The position numbers and the translations under genes were made by a program. From Longimycelium tulufanense (GTDB lineage Bacteria; Actinomycetota; Actinomycetes; Mycobacteriales; Pseudonocardiaceae), in NCBI RefSeq assembly GCF_014645795.1, contig NZ_BMMK01000023.1:48643-104051 (forward strand): a stretch of DNA of 55,409 nucleotides, read 5' to 3'. This document shows, in pieces, positions 7,752 to 17,426 of this stretch (position 1 is its first letter; each line of letters opens with the position of its first letter). Below the pieces are notes generated by a model. The model worked only from the letters and a program-made list of their open reading frames with translations. It searched no databases and was not told where the DNA came from.

Positions 7752-8666
7752 CTAGAGGACGTAGAGCGCCAGGCCCAAGGATGCCGCCCACAGTACGAAA
7801 AGCACCTGGAGAACCCGGTCACCGAGCAGTGCGTCCTCCGGCGCTCCGGCCGAACCGTTGTCCACCTCCATGCCGTAGCGCAACACCGCCAGCACGAACG
7901 GAACCATGGAGATGATCGGCCACCGCGAGTCGGACGCCCCGTGGATGTCGAACGCCCACAGCCCGTACATGCTCATGATCACCGCGGCCGAGGACATCCA
8001 CACGAACCGCAGATAGGACGGTGTGTAGGCGCGGATCGCCTGGCGCGTCCGGAGATCCGTACCAGCCACCAGCAACGCCTCGGCGTACCGCTTACCCGCC
8101 ACCACGAACAGCGAACCGAACGCGCTGACGAGCAGGAACCAGTTCGACAGGACGATCCCCGTCGCGGCCCCACCGGCGATGGCCCGCAACAGAAAGCCGG
8201 AGGCGACGATGCCCATCTCGACCACCGGAACGTGCTTCAACCCGAAGCAGTAGCCGAGCTGAACCCCCTCGTACACCCCGAGCACAACAAGCAACGGCAG
8301 TGCCACCCATCCCGAGAGGGCCAGCGCGCCCGCCAGCAGGGCTCCCGCAGCCGTCGCTGCCAACCAGATCGGCACCCGTCCGGCGGCGATCGGCCGGCGA
8401 CACTTCGTCGGATGCTGACGGTCCGCCTTGCGGTCCCGGATGTCGTTGACCAGGTAGACGCCGGAAGCGGCCAGCGCGAACGCCGCGAACGCGCCCAGCG
8501 ACCGCAGCAGGACCGGTGCGCTGGTCAACGCCCCGGCCGCGAACGGCGCGGCGAGCACCAGCACGTTCTTGGTCCATTGCCGGGGACGCAGGGCCAGGAG
8601 CAGGCCCACTGCCGTATCGCTGCGGGAGTGGACGGGACCTGGGACCTCGGACGCGGTAACGGTCAC
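7752..8666 (-). CDS. ubiA: decaprenyl-phosphate phosphoribosyltransferase (UbiA family)
   Basis: A 304-residue polytopic membrane prenyltransferase. The first acidic motif is NDIRDRKAD (about residue 78), typical of UbiA enzymes; RPRQWTKN precedes the first membrane helix, and the second conserved region is YCFGLKHVPVVE. In mycobacteria this enzyme (Rv3806c) joins PRPP to decaprenyl phosphate, feeding DprE1/DprE2. The GTG start at 8666 overlaps the upstream phosphatase stop by 4 nt (GTGA); the longer open frame upstream is only the shadow of the phosphatase and GT87 genes. Context next to dprE1-dprE2 makes the phosphoribosyl role much more likely than quinone or haem biosynthesis. Confidence 0.92.
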   Translation of the reverse strand: MTVTASEVPGPVHSRSDTAVGLLLALRPRQWTKNVLVLAAPFAAGALTSAPVLLRSLGAFAAFALAASGVYLVNDIRDRKADRQHPTKCRRPIAAGRVPIWLAATAAGALLAGALALSGWVALPLLVVLGVYEGVQLGYCFGLKHVPVVEMGIVASGFLLRAIAGGAATGIVLSNWFLLVSAFGSLFVVAGKRYAEALLVAGTDLRTRQAIRAYTPSYLRFVWMSSAAVIMSMYGLWAFDIHGASDSRWPIISMVPFVLAVLRYGMEVDNGSAGAPEDALLGDRVLQVLFVLWAASLGLALYVL

Positions 8667-9190
8667 GCCCGGCCTCCGTTCTCGGTCCGGACGCGGTCGG
8701 CCATTCGCCGGAACCCGAGCCCGACCGCGGCACCGAGCACCGTGCCGGCGACCACGTCGCTCGGGTAGTGCACGCCCAGAACGAGCCGGCTGAGCAGCAT
8801 CGGCGGCACTATGGCGGTCGCCAGCCGCCGACCGTGTCCGGTGAGCAGCACGGCGGCGGCCGCGGTGGATGCGGCGTGGGAGGAAGGGAAGCTCAGCCGG
8901 CTCGGAGTGCTGGCGAGCGCCCGCACCCGCGGATCCGTCGGCCGATTCCGGCGGACCACACGTTTCACCGTGATCGACAATCCGTGCGCCACGGCTATGC
9001 CCGCGGCGCGTAACAACCAGGACCGGCGGCGGGATCGGTCGACAACCCCGGCCGCCACGGTGACCACGAGCCAGCCGGCGGCGTGCTCCCCGAAGAAGGA
9101 CAGCGCGCGGGCCGACCGGACCGCTGTGGGCGAGCCGAGCAGCCCACGCTGGATGACGCGTAACAGGGTGACTTCGCGGCGTGTGATCAC
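8663..9190 (-). CDS. PAP2-family phosphatase, probable DPPR phosphatase
   Basis: A 175-residue membrane phosphatase of the PAP2 superfamily. All three motifs are visible: KRVVRRNRP (KxxxxxxRP), FPSSHAAS (PSGH-like) and SRLVLGVHYPSD (SRxxxxxHxxxD). The homologue Rv3807c beside Rv3806c removes the 5-phosphate from decaprenylphosphoryl-5-phosphoribose; adjacency to ubiA here supports the same role. The GTG start at 9190 overlaps the upstream GT87 stop by 4 nt, and its stop overlaps the ubiA start by 4 nt, so GT87-PAP2-ubiA is a tightly coupled operon. Confidence 0.88.
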   Translation of the reverse strand: MITRREVTLLRVIQRGLLGSPTAVRSARALSFFGEHAAGWLVVTVAAGVVDRSRRRSWLLRAAGIAVAHGLSITVKRVVRRNRPTDPRVRALASTPSRLSFPSSHAASTAAAAVLLTGHGRRLATAIVPPMLLSRLVLGVHYPSDVVAGTVLGAAVGLGFRRMADRVRTENGGRA

Positions 9191-10518
9191 GGTGCGCCGA
9201 CCTCGGTGAGTTGTCGGGACGACTCGGTCGGGGGAGTGGCCGGCGATGTCGGCGTGCATCTCCCACGGGCCCGGGCCGCCCCGAGCAACACGACAAGGGC
9301 GACGATCGTGACCAGCACGTAGGAGTTGCCGATCAGGTGTTCCGCCGCGTTCCAGCCCAGCTCCCGCCGGTCACCACCGGGAAGGAAGCGATGCGGCGCA
9401 ACGAGGAACACCACCGCGAGGACCATGGCGGCCAGGGCCCACCCGATGCTGCGCAGCCGCAGGGCATAGGCGGTGAGCACCAGCAGCGTCGGAGCGATCC
9501 ACACCCAGTGGTGCGACCACGAGGTCGGCGACACGAGCAGCCCGACCGCGGCGTTGACCACCACGGCAAGGGTCGCCTCGACCCGGCGGATCAGCACCGC
9601 GGCAAGGAGAACCAGCGCCAGCGTGGCGACCAGCCAGCACGCCTCGAGCAGCACCGGTGGGAACTCCAGCCGAGCCAGCGTCCCCTGGATCGACTGGTTG
9701 GTGTGGAACGGCGACCCACTGATCCCGGACGTGGGCATCCCGCCGAACCAGAACCGCATCGAGGCGGCCGGCGCCACCGCGAACCCGAGCACCGTGGCGA
9801 CCGCGCCGGAGACGACCGCGGTGATGGCCGCGCGGAAGTCCCGCCGCAGGACGAAGAACAGCAGGAACGCCGCTGGAGTCAACTTGATCGCCGCGGCGAT
9901 GCCGACCAGCAGACCTCGTGGCCACCGCGGCGAGACCACCAGGCAGTCCGCGGCGACCAGCGCCATCAGCACGATGTTGACCTGGCCGAAGCGGAACGTT
10001 TCGAACGTCGGCTCCAGCACCAGGGCCAACGGCAGCGCCACCGAAGTCGCGGTGAGCGCACCGACCGTGCCGCCGGCTGGCCACAACCGCCGGGCCACCA
10101 GGTACAGCGTCCCGCCCAGCGCGACCAGCGACGTCGCGATCAGCGCGGCGACCGCGGCCGACCAGGGCAACACCACGAAGGGGCCGAGAGCCAGTGCGGC
10201 GAACGGCGGGTAGATGAAGGGCAGGTGTGCGCCGCTGCGGGTCGCGGGCAGCGAGCCGTAAGGATCGCCGCCGTGCCACCAGGCGAGCACTCCGGCTCGG
10301 TAAACCTCCAGGTCAATGTGGAGATCGCTGGTGACGCGGTAGAGCACCCACGCGACGATGGCCGTGACCGAGATTCCGACCAGCAGGGTCACCCGGGCGG
10401 AGAGCAGGGCTCGCATCCGTGCTGCTGTGTTGTCGCGGTAGCCGGCGGTGGTCGGGTCAAGCACGGTGGAGTCCCCCAGGACGGGGAGCGCTGGTGGTGG
10501 GTCGACGAACCCGGCCAC
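9187..10518 (-). CDS. GT87-family polyprenyl-phosphate-sugar glycosyltransferase (copy 1)
   Basis: A 443-residue integral membrane protein with about ten hydrophobic segments and GT87 (DUF2029) hallmarks: DLEVYRAG after the first helix, FIYPPFAA, FGQVNIVLMAL, GIAAAIKLTPA and SWSHHWVW. GT87 members use polyprenyl-phosphate mannose or related donors on the outer face of the membrane (PimE is one). As the first gene of the operon with the phosphatase and ubiA, it may use a lipid-linked sugar; an arabinosyl or mannosyl role cannot be separated by sequence. The start is GTG; a Met at residue 35 is an alternative. Two paralogues lie at 27408-28769 and 49684-50946. Confidence 0.8.
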   Translation of the reverse strand: MAGFVDPPPALPVLGDSTVLDPTTAGYRDNTAARMRALLSARVTLLVGISVTAIVAWVLYRVTSDLHIDLEVYRAGVLAWWHGGDPYGSLPATRSGAHLPFIYPPFAALALGPFVVLPWSAAVAALIATSLVALGGTLYLVARRLWPAGGTVGALTATSVALPLALVLEPTFETFRFGQVNIVLMALVAADCLVVSPRWPRGLLVGIAAAIKLTPAAFLLFFVLRRDFRAAITAVVSGAVATVLGFAVAPAASMRFWFGGMPTSGISGSPFHTNQSIQGTLARLEFPPVLLEACWLVATLALVLLAAVLIRRVEATLAVVVNAAVGLLVSPTSWSHHWVWIAPTLLVLTAYALRLRSIGWALAAMVLAVVFLVAPHRFLPGGDRRELGWNAAEHLIGNSYVLVTIVALVVLLGAARARGRCTPTSPATPPTESSRQLTEVGAP

Positions 10519-10825
10519 CGTTGCTCACGTGTGCTGTTTCGATCTTCGGCCCGGAGAAAACTCTAACGTGATGTAAGAGTTTATGCAATCGTTATTTGCC
10601 ACTCGGGTGGTCGAGTAGCGGGAACACGGTTGATGGCGTCCTGATGACGCCCGATCTTCGGGGATGACCCGTTAAGTGCGTGTGATTCTGGTCGCTGGTC
10701 AGCGCGAGTGTCCAGCCACGTGACACTCCGCGTCGACGGCACGACGGATCGTGCACGCCGTTTCCCAAGCGCCCCCAGGCAAACGGCGTGCGCTCTCGGC
10801 CGAGAAGCGCGACGGCGTGGCGTGG
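10519..10825. other. intergenic, promoter region of the GT87-ubiA operon
   Basis: About 300 bp, AT-richer near 10550-10600 (GTGATGTAAGAGTTTATGC), which probably holds the promoter of the leftward GT87 operon. No gene seen. Confidence 0.45.
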
Positions 10826-11272
10826 CTACCGCGCCGTCCAGAAGTAGCGCGCGTCCGGCTCGACGGTGGCGTGGTGGCTGCCGTCACCCAGCTCGACCAG
10901 CCGGAATCCGTGGCGATAGCAGAACTCCCGCGCCCGCTCACTGCGCCGGAAGGTGTGGACGTCGAGCCGGTCATGACCCTGCTTGGCGTGCTCGACCAGG
11001 GCGCTGCCCACGCCTCTGCCACGCGCGCATGGGTGCACGTACAGGTGCTTCACCTCGGAGCCCTTGAGCGCGGAGAACCCGACCACCGCGCCCTCAACCT
11101 CTGCGACGTGTACCTCGTGCGAGGCAAGTGTCTCCTCGACCCACTGGGTGGCCTCGTCAACGGTGCGGAGTCGGGGTAGCGCGGGTGACGCCTCCCCACG
11201 AACGCGCAGGACAACCTGGGTGATCGGGGGTACGTCGGCCGGGATGGCCGACCGGATAGCGAAGGGGGGCAT
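10826..11272 (-). CDS. GNAT-family N-acetyltransferase
   Basis: A 148-residue single-domain GNAT protein. The acetyl-CoA loop is visible as VHPCARGRGVGSALV (R/Q-x-x-G-x-G/A motif), after the beta-strand EVKHLYV, and the C-terminal part has AREFCYRHGFRLVE typical of the fold. It would acetylate an unknown amine. The ATG at 11272 lies inside the 3' arm of a strong hairpin that also looks like the guaB1 terminator, so either translation is damped by the structure or the true start is further downstream. It is 35 bp after guaB1 on the same strand. Confidence 0.8.
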   Translation of the reverse strand: MPPFAIRSAIPADVPPITQVVLRVRGEASPALPRLRTVDEATQWVEETLASHEVHVAEVEGAVVGFSALKGSEVKHLYVHPCARGRGVGSALVEHAKQGHDRLDVHTFRRSERAREFCYRHGFRLVELGDGSHHATVEPDARYFWTAR

Positions 11273-11295
11273 GACACGACCGTGCCATGCCCCCC
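11264..11295 (-). terminator. hairpin after guaB1, overlapping the GNAT start
   Basis: GGGGGGCATG and CATGCCCCCC (11264-11273 and 11286-11295) pair around a partly paired 12-nt loop. It acts naturally as a guaB1 terminator but includes the GNAT ATG. Confidence 0.6.
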
Positions 11296-11307
11296 GCTCA
11301 CGTCAAG

Positions 11308-12762
<1,455 letters not shown>

Positions 12763-12765
<3 letters not shown>

Positions 12766-14277
12766 CCCGGATCTGGGCAACATTGCTTTGACTTGGTCAA
12801 TGGAGTCAGCCTCTGCCGGGTCCTTGTCCGGCCGGTACCGGAGCACCCGGGCGAACCGCAACGCCACGCCGCCCGGGTAGCGCGGGCTGACCTGCACCCC
12901 GTCCAGCTCGATCTCCACGACCAGCTCGGGACGCACGTAGACGGTGTGGGAGTCCCGGCTGACCGCCCTGGACCGCAGCTCGCGGGTCTGCCACTCCAGG
13001 AGTTCGTCCGTGAGGCCCTTGAAGGTCTTGCCGACCATGATCGGCGGGCCGCCCGCGGGATCCCGCGCACCGAGATGGAGGTTGGACAGGAAGCCGGTGC
13101 GGCGCCCGTGTCCCCACTCAGCGCCGAGCACCACCAGGTCGAGGGTGTGGACGGGTTTCACCTTCTGCCACGCCCGGCCGCGCCGGCCCGCCGCGTAGAT
13201 CGAGTCCAGGGCCTTGACCATGACGCCCTCGTGGCCGGCGGCGAGCGAGTCGTCGAGCAGCGCGGCGGCGGCCGTGGGGTTGGGGCGCAGGAGCCCGGGG
13301 ACGCGGTGTTCCTCGGCGACCCTGAGCAGGGCGTCGAGGCGGGTGTGAAGGGGCTCGCCGAGGAGGTCCTCCCCGTTGAGGTGGAGGACGTCGAAGAAGT
13401 ACGGGTGGAGGAGGAGTTCGTGTGCCGAGGCCGCGCCGAAGCGGCTCATGGTCTCCTGGAAGGGGCGCGGCCGGCCGTTGTCGTCGAGCGCCAGGGTTTC
13501 CCCATCGAGCACGACGGATTCGCAGGGCAGGCCGCGGACGAGGTCCACCAGCTCCGGGACGGAGCCGGTGACCTCACGAAGCTTGCGGGTGAAGACGTGG
13601 ACGTCGTCGCCGTTGCGGTGGACCTGGATCCGCGCGCCGTCGAGCTTGTACTCCACGGACACGTCGCCGAGTTCGGACAGGGCGTCGTCGAGGGTGTCGG
13701 CGGGGGAGGCCAGCATCGGCCGCAACGGCCGGCCGAGTTCGAGGTGGAAGGTGGCCAGGGCGGTTCGGCCGCCGTGCAGGGCTGCCGCCGCGGTGACCGG
13801 GAGCCGGCCGGAGAGCATGAAGGCGCGACGGACGGCCTCGGCCGGGACGTTCGCGGCGGCGGCGATCGCGTCGACCATGACGCCCTCCAGGGCGCCCTGC
13901 CGGAGTTCTCCGATCAGCAGCCGGATGAGGAAGTCCTGCTCGGTGGCGGTGGCCTGGCCGAAGAGATCGGCCAGCAGCTGTTGGCGACGCTGGGTCGAGC
14001 CGGTCCCGGTGGTGCCGCGCAGGACGTCGAGGGCGTGGTCGACGTCCTCGACGGTGAGGGTTGCCGAGGGGGCCGGGGTGGGCCTGAGCTTGGCGAGGGT
14101 GGCCCAGCCGGTGCCGATCCGGCCCTGCCGGGGCTCGCCGGCGAGGAAGGCCGTGGCCGGCTCGACCTCGGCCGGAGCGGCGCGCGACAGCACGGCGGCG
14201 AGCGCCTCGATCTTGGCCTTGCGGGACCGGGTCGCCGTCACCGCCTCGGACGTCGCGACGACATCGGCGAGCAGCAC
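12763..14277 (-). CDS. ligB: ATP-dependent DNA ligase (LigB type)
   Basis: A 504-residue ATP-dependent ligase. The N-terminal helical DNA-binding domain spans about 1-190; the nucleotidyl-transfer core starts at VEYKLDGARIQ, whose Lys is adenylated; motif III is YFFDVLHLNGED, motif IV HEGVMVKALDS and motif V WQKVKP; the C-terminal OB domain follows, with VRPELVVEIELDG. It seals DNA nicks with ATP, in addition to the essential NAD-dependent LigA expected elsewhere. Its relative in M. tuberculosis is LigB (Rv3062). The gene precedes guaB1 by 12 bp on the same strand. Confidence 0.92.
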
Positions 14278-14333
14278 GCCCCCATCCTCACCCCGACCCC
14301 CGACATTTCGCCTGCTCAGACGGGGGACGAGGG

Positions 14334-14588
14334 TCAGGAAGGATCGCGGTAGTGCAGCCAGCAGGCGAGGTCGGCCAGCTTCGAGCCGATCAGCTCGGCC
14401 TGCTCGGGCGAGACGACGATGTAGCGCCCGGCCGAGTCGGTGATCCGCACATCGGGCAGGCGGAGCGACATGGTGACCGGCCCCTTGTCGCCATGCGCGG
14501 GCACCTCCCAGGTCTTCTCGCTGGGCGTCTGGTCGAGGATCAGAAGGTCAATGTCCTTCGCGTTCAGCGAAGTGTTCTCGGTGGTCAT
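14334..14588 (-). CDS. small hypothetical protein of the WhiJ-like locus
   Basis: An 84-residue acidic protein starting MTTENTSLNAKDIDLL. It has beta-rich segments (VTMSLRLPDVRITDSAGRYIVVS) and a helical end (AELIGSKLADLACWLHYRD). It is divergent from the HTH/DUF397 pair, 88 bp away. Such small proteins commonly accompany WhiJ-like regulators in actinomycetes, but no specific family is recognised here. The ATG at 14588 is chosen over upstream starts at 14633 because the upstream translation runs through the intergenic region. Confidence 0.6.
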   Translation of the reverse strand: MTTENTSLNAKDIDLLILDQTPSEKTWEVPAHGDKGPVTMSLRLPDVRITDSAGRYIVVSPEQAELIGSKLADLACWLHYRDPS

Positions 14589-14676
14589 GGCCGGACCATG
14601 GCACGTTGCAAACATTGCACGCACTAACCACATCGTGTAGTTGTGCTAGCTGATCAAGCGGCAAGACGATGTCGCC

Positions 14677-15519
14677 ATGAAGGGGTCACACACGGCGATC
14701 CGGTCCCGTCGCGTCGCGGTCGAGCTCCGCAAGCTCAGGGAAAAGGCCGAACTTACCTGTGCCGAGGCCGGCGAGAAGCTGGGCATGTCGGCTAGCAAGA
14801 TCAGCCGAATAGAGACCGCGGTCAGCGGGATCGAGGTTGAGGATCTGGCGGCTCTGCTGGGGCTCTACCAAGTACCTGAACGGAAGCGGCGCGAGGTGAT
14901 CAGATGGTTGAGGGCAGCAGATCGTGGCGGTTGGTGGAGGCGTCAGCCGGGCCTGCCGACCTTGTGGCGCAGTCTGATCGAGTTCGAAGCCAGGGCTTGC
15001 CATCTCCGCTGCTACGAAGCGATGTTCGTGCCAGGGCTGCTCCAGACTGCGGACTACGCACGAGCTGTCCTACGGGGTATCAACGGTGCGTTGTCTGACC
15101 GACAGCTGGATACGCTCGTCGCGTCTCGTATGGCGAGGCAAGCGGTGCTGAGCCGGACCGACGCCCCGATTCTTGTTACGTTGCTTGATGAAGGTGCGCT
15201 GCGTCGACCGGTAGGCGGGGAGGAGGTGATGTCGCGGCAGCTTCGCTACCTGCTGGAGGCAGCACAGCGTCCGAATGTCCTACTACGAGTGGTTCCCTTG
15301 GCTGCTGGTGCCTACGCAGGCTTCCGAGGGCCCTTCATGATCTTGGAGTTCGAGGGCGAGCCAGATCTCGTCTACGTCGAGAACCAGAGCACGGGGCTCT
15401 TTCTTGAAGAAGATTCGGATCACTCCTCCTATCGAGAGGCCCTCAGCAATATCCTCAGGGTAGCCCTTGCACCGACCGAAACGGCGGAGCTCATCTCGGC
15501 GCTCGTCGAGCAGGGCTGA
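14677..15519 (+). CDS. XRE-family regulator with DUF5753 (WhiJ-like)
   Basis: A 280-residue protein with an N-terminal helix-turn-helix (about residues 10-65, with LREKAELTCAEAGEKLGMSASKISRIE) and a C-terminal DUF5753 ligand/partner domain (WWRRQPGLPTLWRSLIEFEA, YEAMFVPGLLQTADYARAVLR, QRPNVLLRVVPLAAGAY, LVYVENQST). It belongs to the large WhiJ-type family, members of which control development or antibiotic production and work with DUF397 proteins. The DUF397 gene follows after 18 bp. Codon third positions look less GC-rich than in neighbouring genes, which hints at transfer. Confidence 0.9.
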   Translation: MKGSHTAIRSRRVAVELRKLREKAELTCAEAGEKLGMSASKISRIETAVSGIEVEDLAALLGLYQVPERKRREVIRWLRAADRGGWWRRQPGLPTLWRSLIEFEARACHLRCYEAMFVPGLLQTADYARAVLRGINGALSDRQLDTLVASRMARQAVLSRTDAPILVTLLDEGALRRPVGGEEVMSRQLRYLLEAAQRPNVLLRVVPLAAGAYAGFRGPFMILEFEGEPDLVYVENQSTGLFLEEDSDHSSYREALSNILRVALAPTETAELISALVEQG

Positions 15520-15537
15520 CGCCGGAGAGGAGCGTGA

Positions 15538-15780
15538 ATGTCCGTGCACGAGGCGAGCATGGGCCGCTGGAGGAAGAGTTCCCAGAGCAGCGACATCGCG
15601 AACTGCGTGGAGGTCGCTGCGTGGCGGAAGAGCAGCCGTAGCTCCGACACCGACACGTGTGTTGAGGTTGCTTGCGCAAGCACGACCGTCGCCGTGCGCG
15701 ACTCCAAGGATTCGTCCGGCCCGCACTTACAGTTCTCCGCCGCCGAGTGGTCCTGCTTCGTCCGCCACCTCAGCCGGTAG
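15538..15780 (+). CDS. DUF397 protein with duplicated N-terminal motif
   Basis: An 80-residue protein, the usual partner of WhiJ-like regulators. DUF397 normally starts with one W-x-K-S-S-x-S...C-V-E-V-A motif; here it occurs twice in tandem, WRKSSQSSDIANCVEVA (residues 11-27) and WRKSSRSSDTDTCVEVA (29-45), before the normal C-terminal part (VAVRDSKDSSGPHLQFSAAEW...F). This is an in-frame half-domain duplication. It lies 18 bp after the HTH gene, with GGAGAGGAGCG as an RBS, and its 3' end overlaps the convergent MocR gene by 11 nt. Confidence 0.9.
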   Translation: MSVHEASMGRWRKSSQSSDIANCVEVAAWRKSSRSSDTDTCVEVACASTTVAVRDSKDSSGPHLQFSAAEWSCFVRHLSR

Positions 15781-17179
15781 CCGCGACCTCCGCGATCCGC
15801 TGCACCGCGGCGTGAAGCCGGTCCGGCGTCATCGACGCGTACCCGAGCACCAGCCCCGGGAACGGGCCGGACCGGTTTCCCCGTGCGTAGGACGCCAGGC
15901 TCGGCGCGTGCACCCCGTTGTCCGCCAACCGGGCCGACAACGCGCGATCGTCAACCCCCTCCGGCAGCCGCACCACCACGTGCAGCCCTGCCGCGATACC
16001 CGTGATCTGCCAGTCCGGCAGGAACTCCGTCAACGCCTCCAGCAACGCGTCGCGGCGTCTTCGGTTGTTCGCTCGCGTGCGGCGCAGGTGCCGGTCGTAC
16101 CCACTCGCCCGCAGCATGCGTGCGAACGCTCCTTGCGGCAGTGGGCTACATCCCAGGTCGTGCAACCGTTTGGCCTCAACGACATCCGCCCGCCACCCGG
16201 CCGGAATCACCGCCCAGCCAAGGCGAAGCGCCGGGGCCAGGGTCTTCGACACGCTGCCGAGATACGCCACGCGCAACGGATCGAGGGCCTGTACCGCACC
16301 GAGCGCCGGCCGGTCGTATCGGTGCTCAGCGTCGTAGTCGTCCTCCAACACCAGGCCGTCGCAGCGCCGTGCCCAGTCCACCAACTCCCGACGGCGGCGA
16401 GCGTGCAGTGGCACTCCCAACGGGAACTGGTGTGCCGGGGTCACCAGCACCGCACGACAACCTGACGCCGCCAGGTCGTCGATTCGCAATCCGCCCTGGT
16501 CGACCCGCACCGGGATCGGCTGGAGGCCGTGGCGCGTGAACAACTCCGCCTGGCCGGGGTGCCCGGGGTCCTCCACCGCGATGCGGCGGTGGCCGCGGTT
16601 ACGGAGCACGTCCGCGATCAACGTGCACGCCTCCGCCAGACCGTGTGTGACGAGGATGTCCGCCGGGTCGGCGAGCACCGCCCGCACGCGACCGAGGTAC
16701 TCCGCGAGTTCGGTGCGCAGGTCGGCGAGGCCGGCTGGGTCCGGGTACCCAAGCTCCGCGTCGGGCAGCTCGGCCAGGGCGGCGCGGCTGCACGATGCCC
16801 ACTCGGTGCGAGGGAAAGCCGCAAGTGCCGGGAGCCCGGGCCGTAGGTCGTACTGCCACGGCTGCGGGGTCGTCCTGCGTTCGACCCGGCGCGGCTCGCC
16901 ACCCAGGGCGGTGGTCGCCACCGACGTTCCGGAGCCGCGGCGGGCCACCAGGTACCCCTCGGCGACGAGCTGGTCGTAGGCGGCGGTGACGGTGCCCCGG
17001 GCAACGTCGAGCTGGCTGGCGAGGTCGCGGGTGGCGGGGAGGCGGGTGCCCGGATGTAGCTGTCCCGCGCGGATCGCCTCCCGGAGGGCGACCTCCAGGG
17101 CCCGTCCGCGACGGCCGCGGGAGGCGGCGGTCACGGCGGGCAGCAGCAGCTCCCGCAAGGTGGACCAGTCGTTAGGCAC
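15770..17179 (-). CDS. MocR/PdxR-family GntR-aminotransferase regulator
   Basis: A 469-residue fusion: an N-terminal GntR-type winged HTH (about 18-85, with LREAIRAGQLHPGTRLPATRD and AAYDQLVAEGYLVARRGSGT) and a C-terminal fold-type-I aminotransferase domain. The PLP Lys is in YLGSVSKTLAPALRLGW, and the Asp of LEDDYDAEHRY is present. Such proteins use PLP as effector, and the best-known members (PdxR) control vitamin B6 synthesis; no pdx gene is in this window, so the target is open. The GTG at 17179 is chosen because a TAAGCT -10 box lies 8 nt upstream and the HTH begins soon after. Confidence 0.88.
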   Translation of the reverse strand: MPNDWSTLRELLLPAVTAASRGRRGRALEVALREAIRAGQLHPGTRLPATRDLASQLDVARGTVTAAYDQLVAEGYLVARRGSGTSVATTALGGEPRRVERRTTPQPWQYDLRPGLPALAAFPRTEWASCSRAALAELPDAELGYPDPAGLADLRTELAEYLGRVRAVLADPADILVTHGLAEACTLIADVLRNRGHRRIAVEDPGHPGQAELFTRHGLQPIPVRVDQGGLRIDDLAASGCRAVLVTPAHQFPLGVPLHARRRRELVDWARRCDGLVLEDDYDAEHRYDRPALGAVQALDPLRVAYLGSVSKTLAPALRLGWAVIPAGWRADVVEAKRLHDLGCSPLPQGAFARMLRASGYDRHLRRTRANNRRRRDALLEALTEFLPDWQITGIAAGLHVVVRLPEGVDDRALSARLADNGVHAPSLASYARGNRSGPFPGLVLGYASMTPDRLHAAVQRIAEVAATG

Positions 17180-17205
17180 CAAACTGGAGCTTATCGCTGG
17201 TCCAC
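17160..17205. promoter_or_regulatory. 9-bp perfect inverted repeat over the mocR start
   Basis: GTGGACCAG (17160-17168) and CTGGTCCAC (17197-17205) flank the MocR-family start codon and its -10 box. It may be an autoregulatory operator; MocR sites are often two separated half-sites. Confidence 0.4.
17188..17193 (-). promoter_or_regulatory. -10 box before the mocR-like gene
   Basis: TAAGCT on the minus strand, 8 nt before the GTG start; leaderless layout, between the arms of the inverted repeat. Confidence 0.4.
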
Positions 17206-17288
17206 TCGGCCGGGAAGACTTCGGCCCGCGACCGACCTGATCAAGCGTACCGGACCCGGGCCCTCTTCCCCAGACCGCGATGTACCTG

Positions 17289-17426
17289 CTACAAGTACGG
17301 CCCGCCGCGCGAGCGGCTGGCCTTCCAGAAATCCGCCTCGGGTGTCGGGGTGTTGTTCGTGCCCAGCCACAAGGGCATGCCCTCACGAGAGACGCGTGCC
17401 CCGACCGCAAAAGGTTGAGCGGTCAT
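17289..17426 (-). CDS. possible 45-aa ORF coupled to lapA-like gene
   Basis: An ATG at 17426 overlaps the TGA of the LapA-domain gene by 4 nt (ATGA) and opens a 45-residue frame beginning MTAQPFAVGARVSREGMPLW and ending GGPYL. Residue composition is protein-like (two Trp, balanced charges) and unlike a GC shadow. The overlap geometry is the same as that of the real operon joints in this window. No family is recognised, and it could be chance. Confidence 0.3.
   Translation of the reverse strand: MTAQPFAVGARVSREGMPLWLGTNNTPTPEADFWKASRSRGGPYL

Noticed and set aside
7752-9296. UbiA read with a 210-residue N-terminal extension
   Set aside because: The extension is an out-of-frame reading of the phosphatase and the end of the GT87 gene; the GTGA overlap at 8663-8666 gives the natural start.
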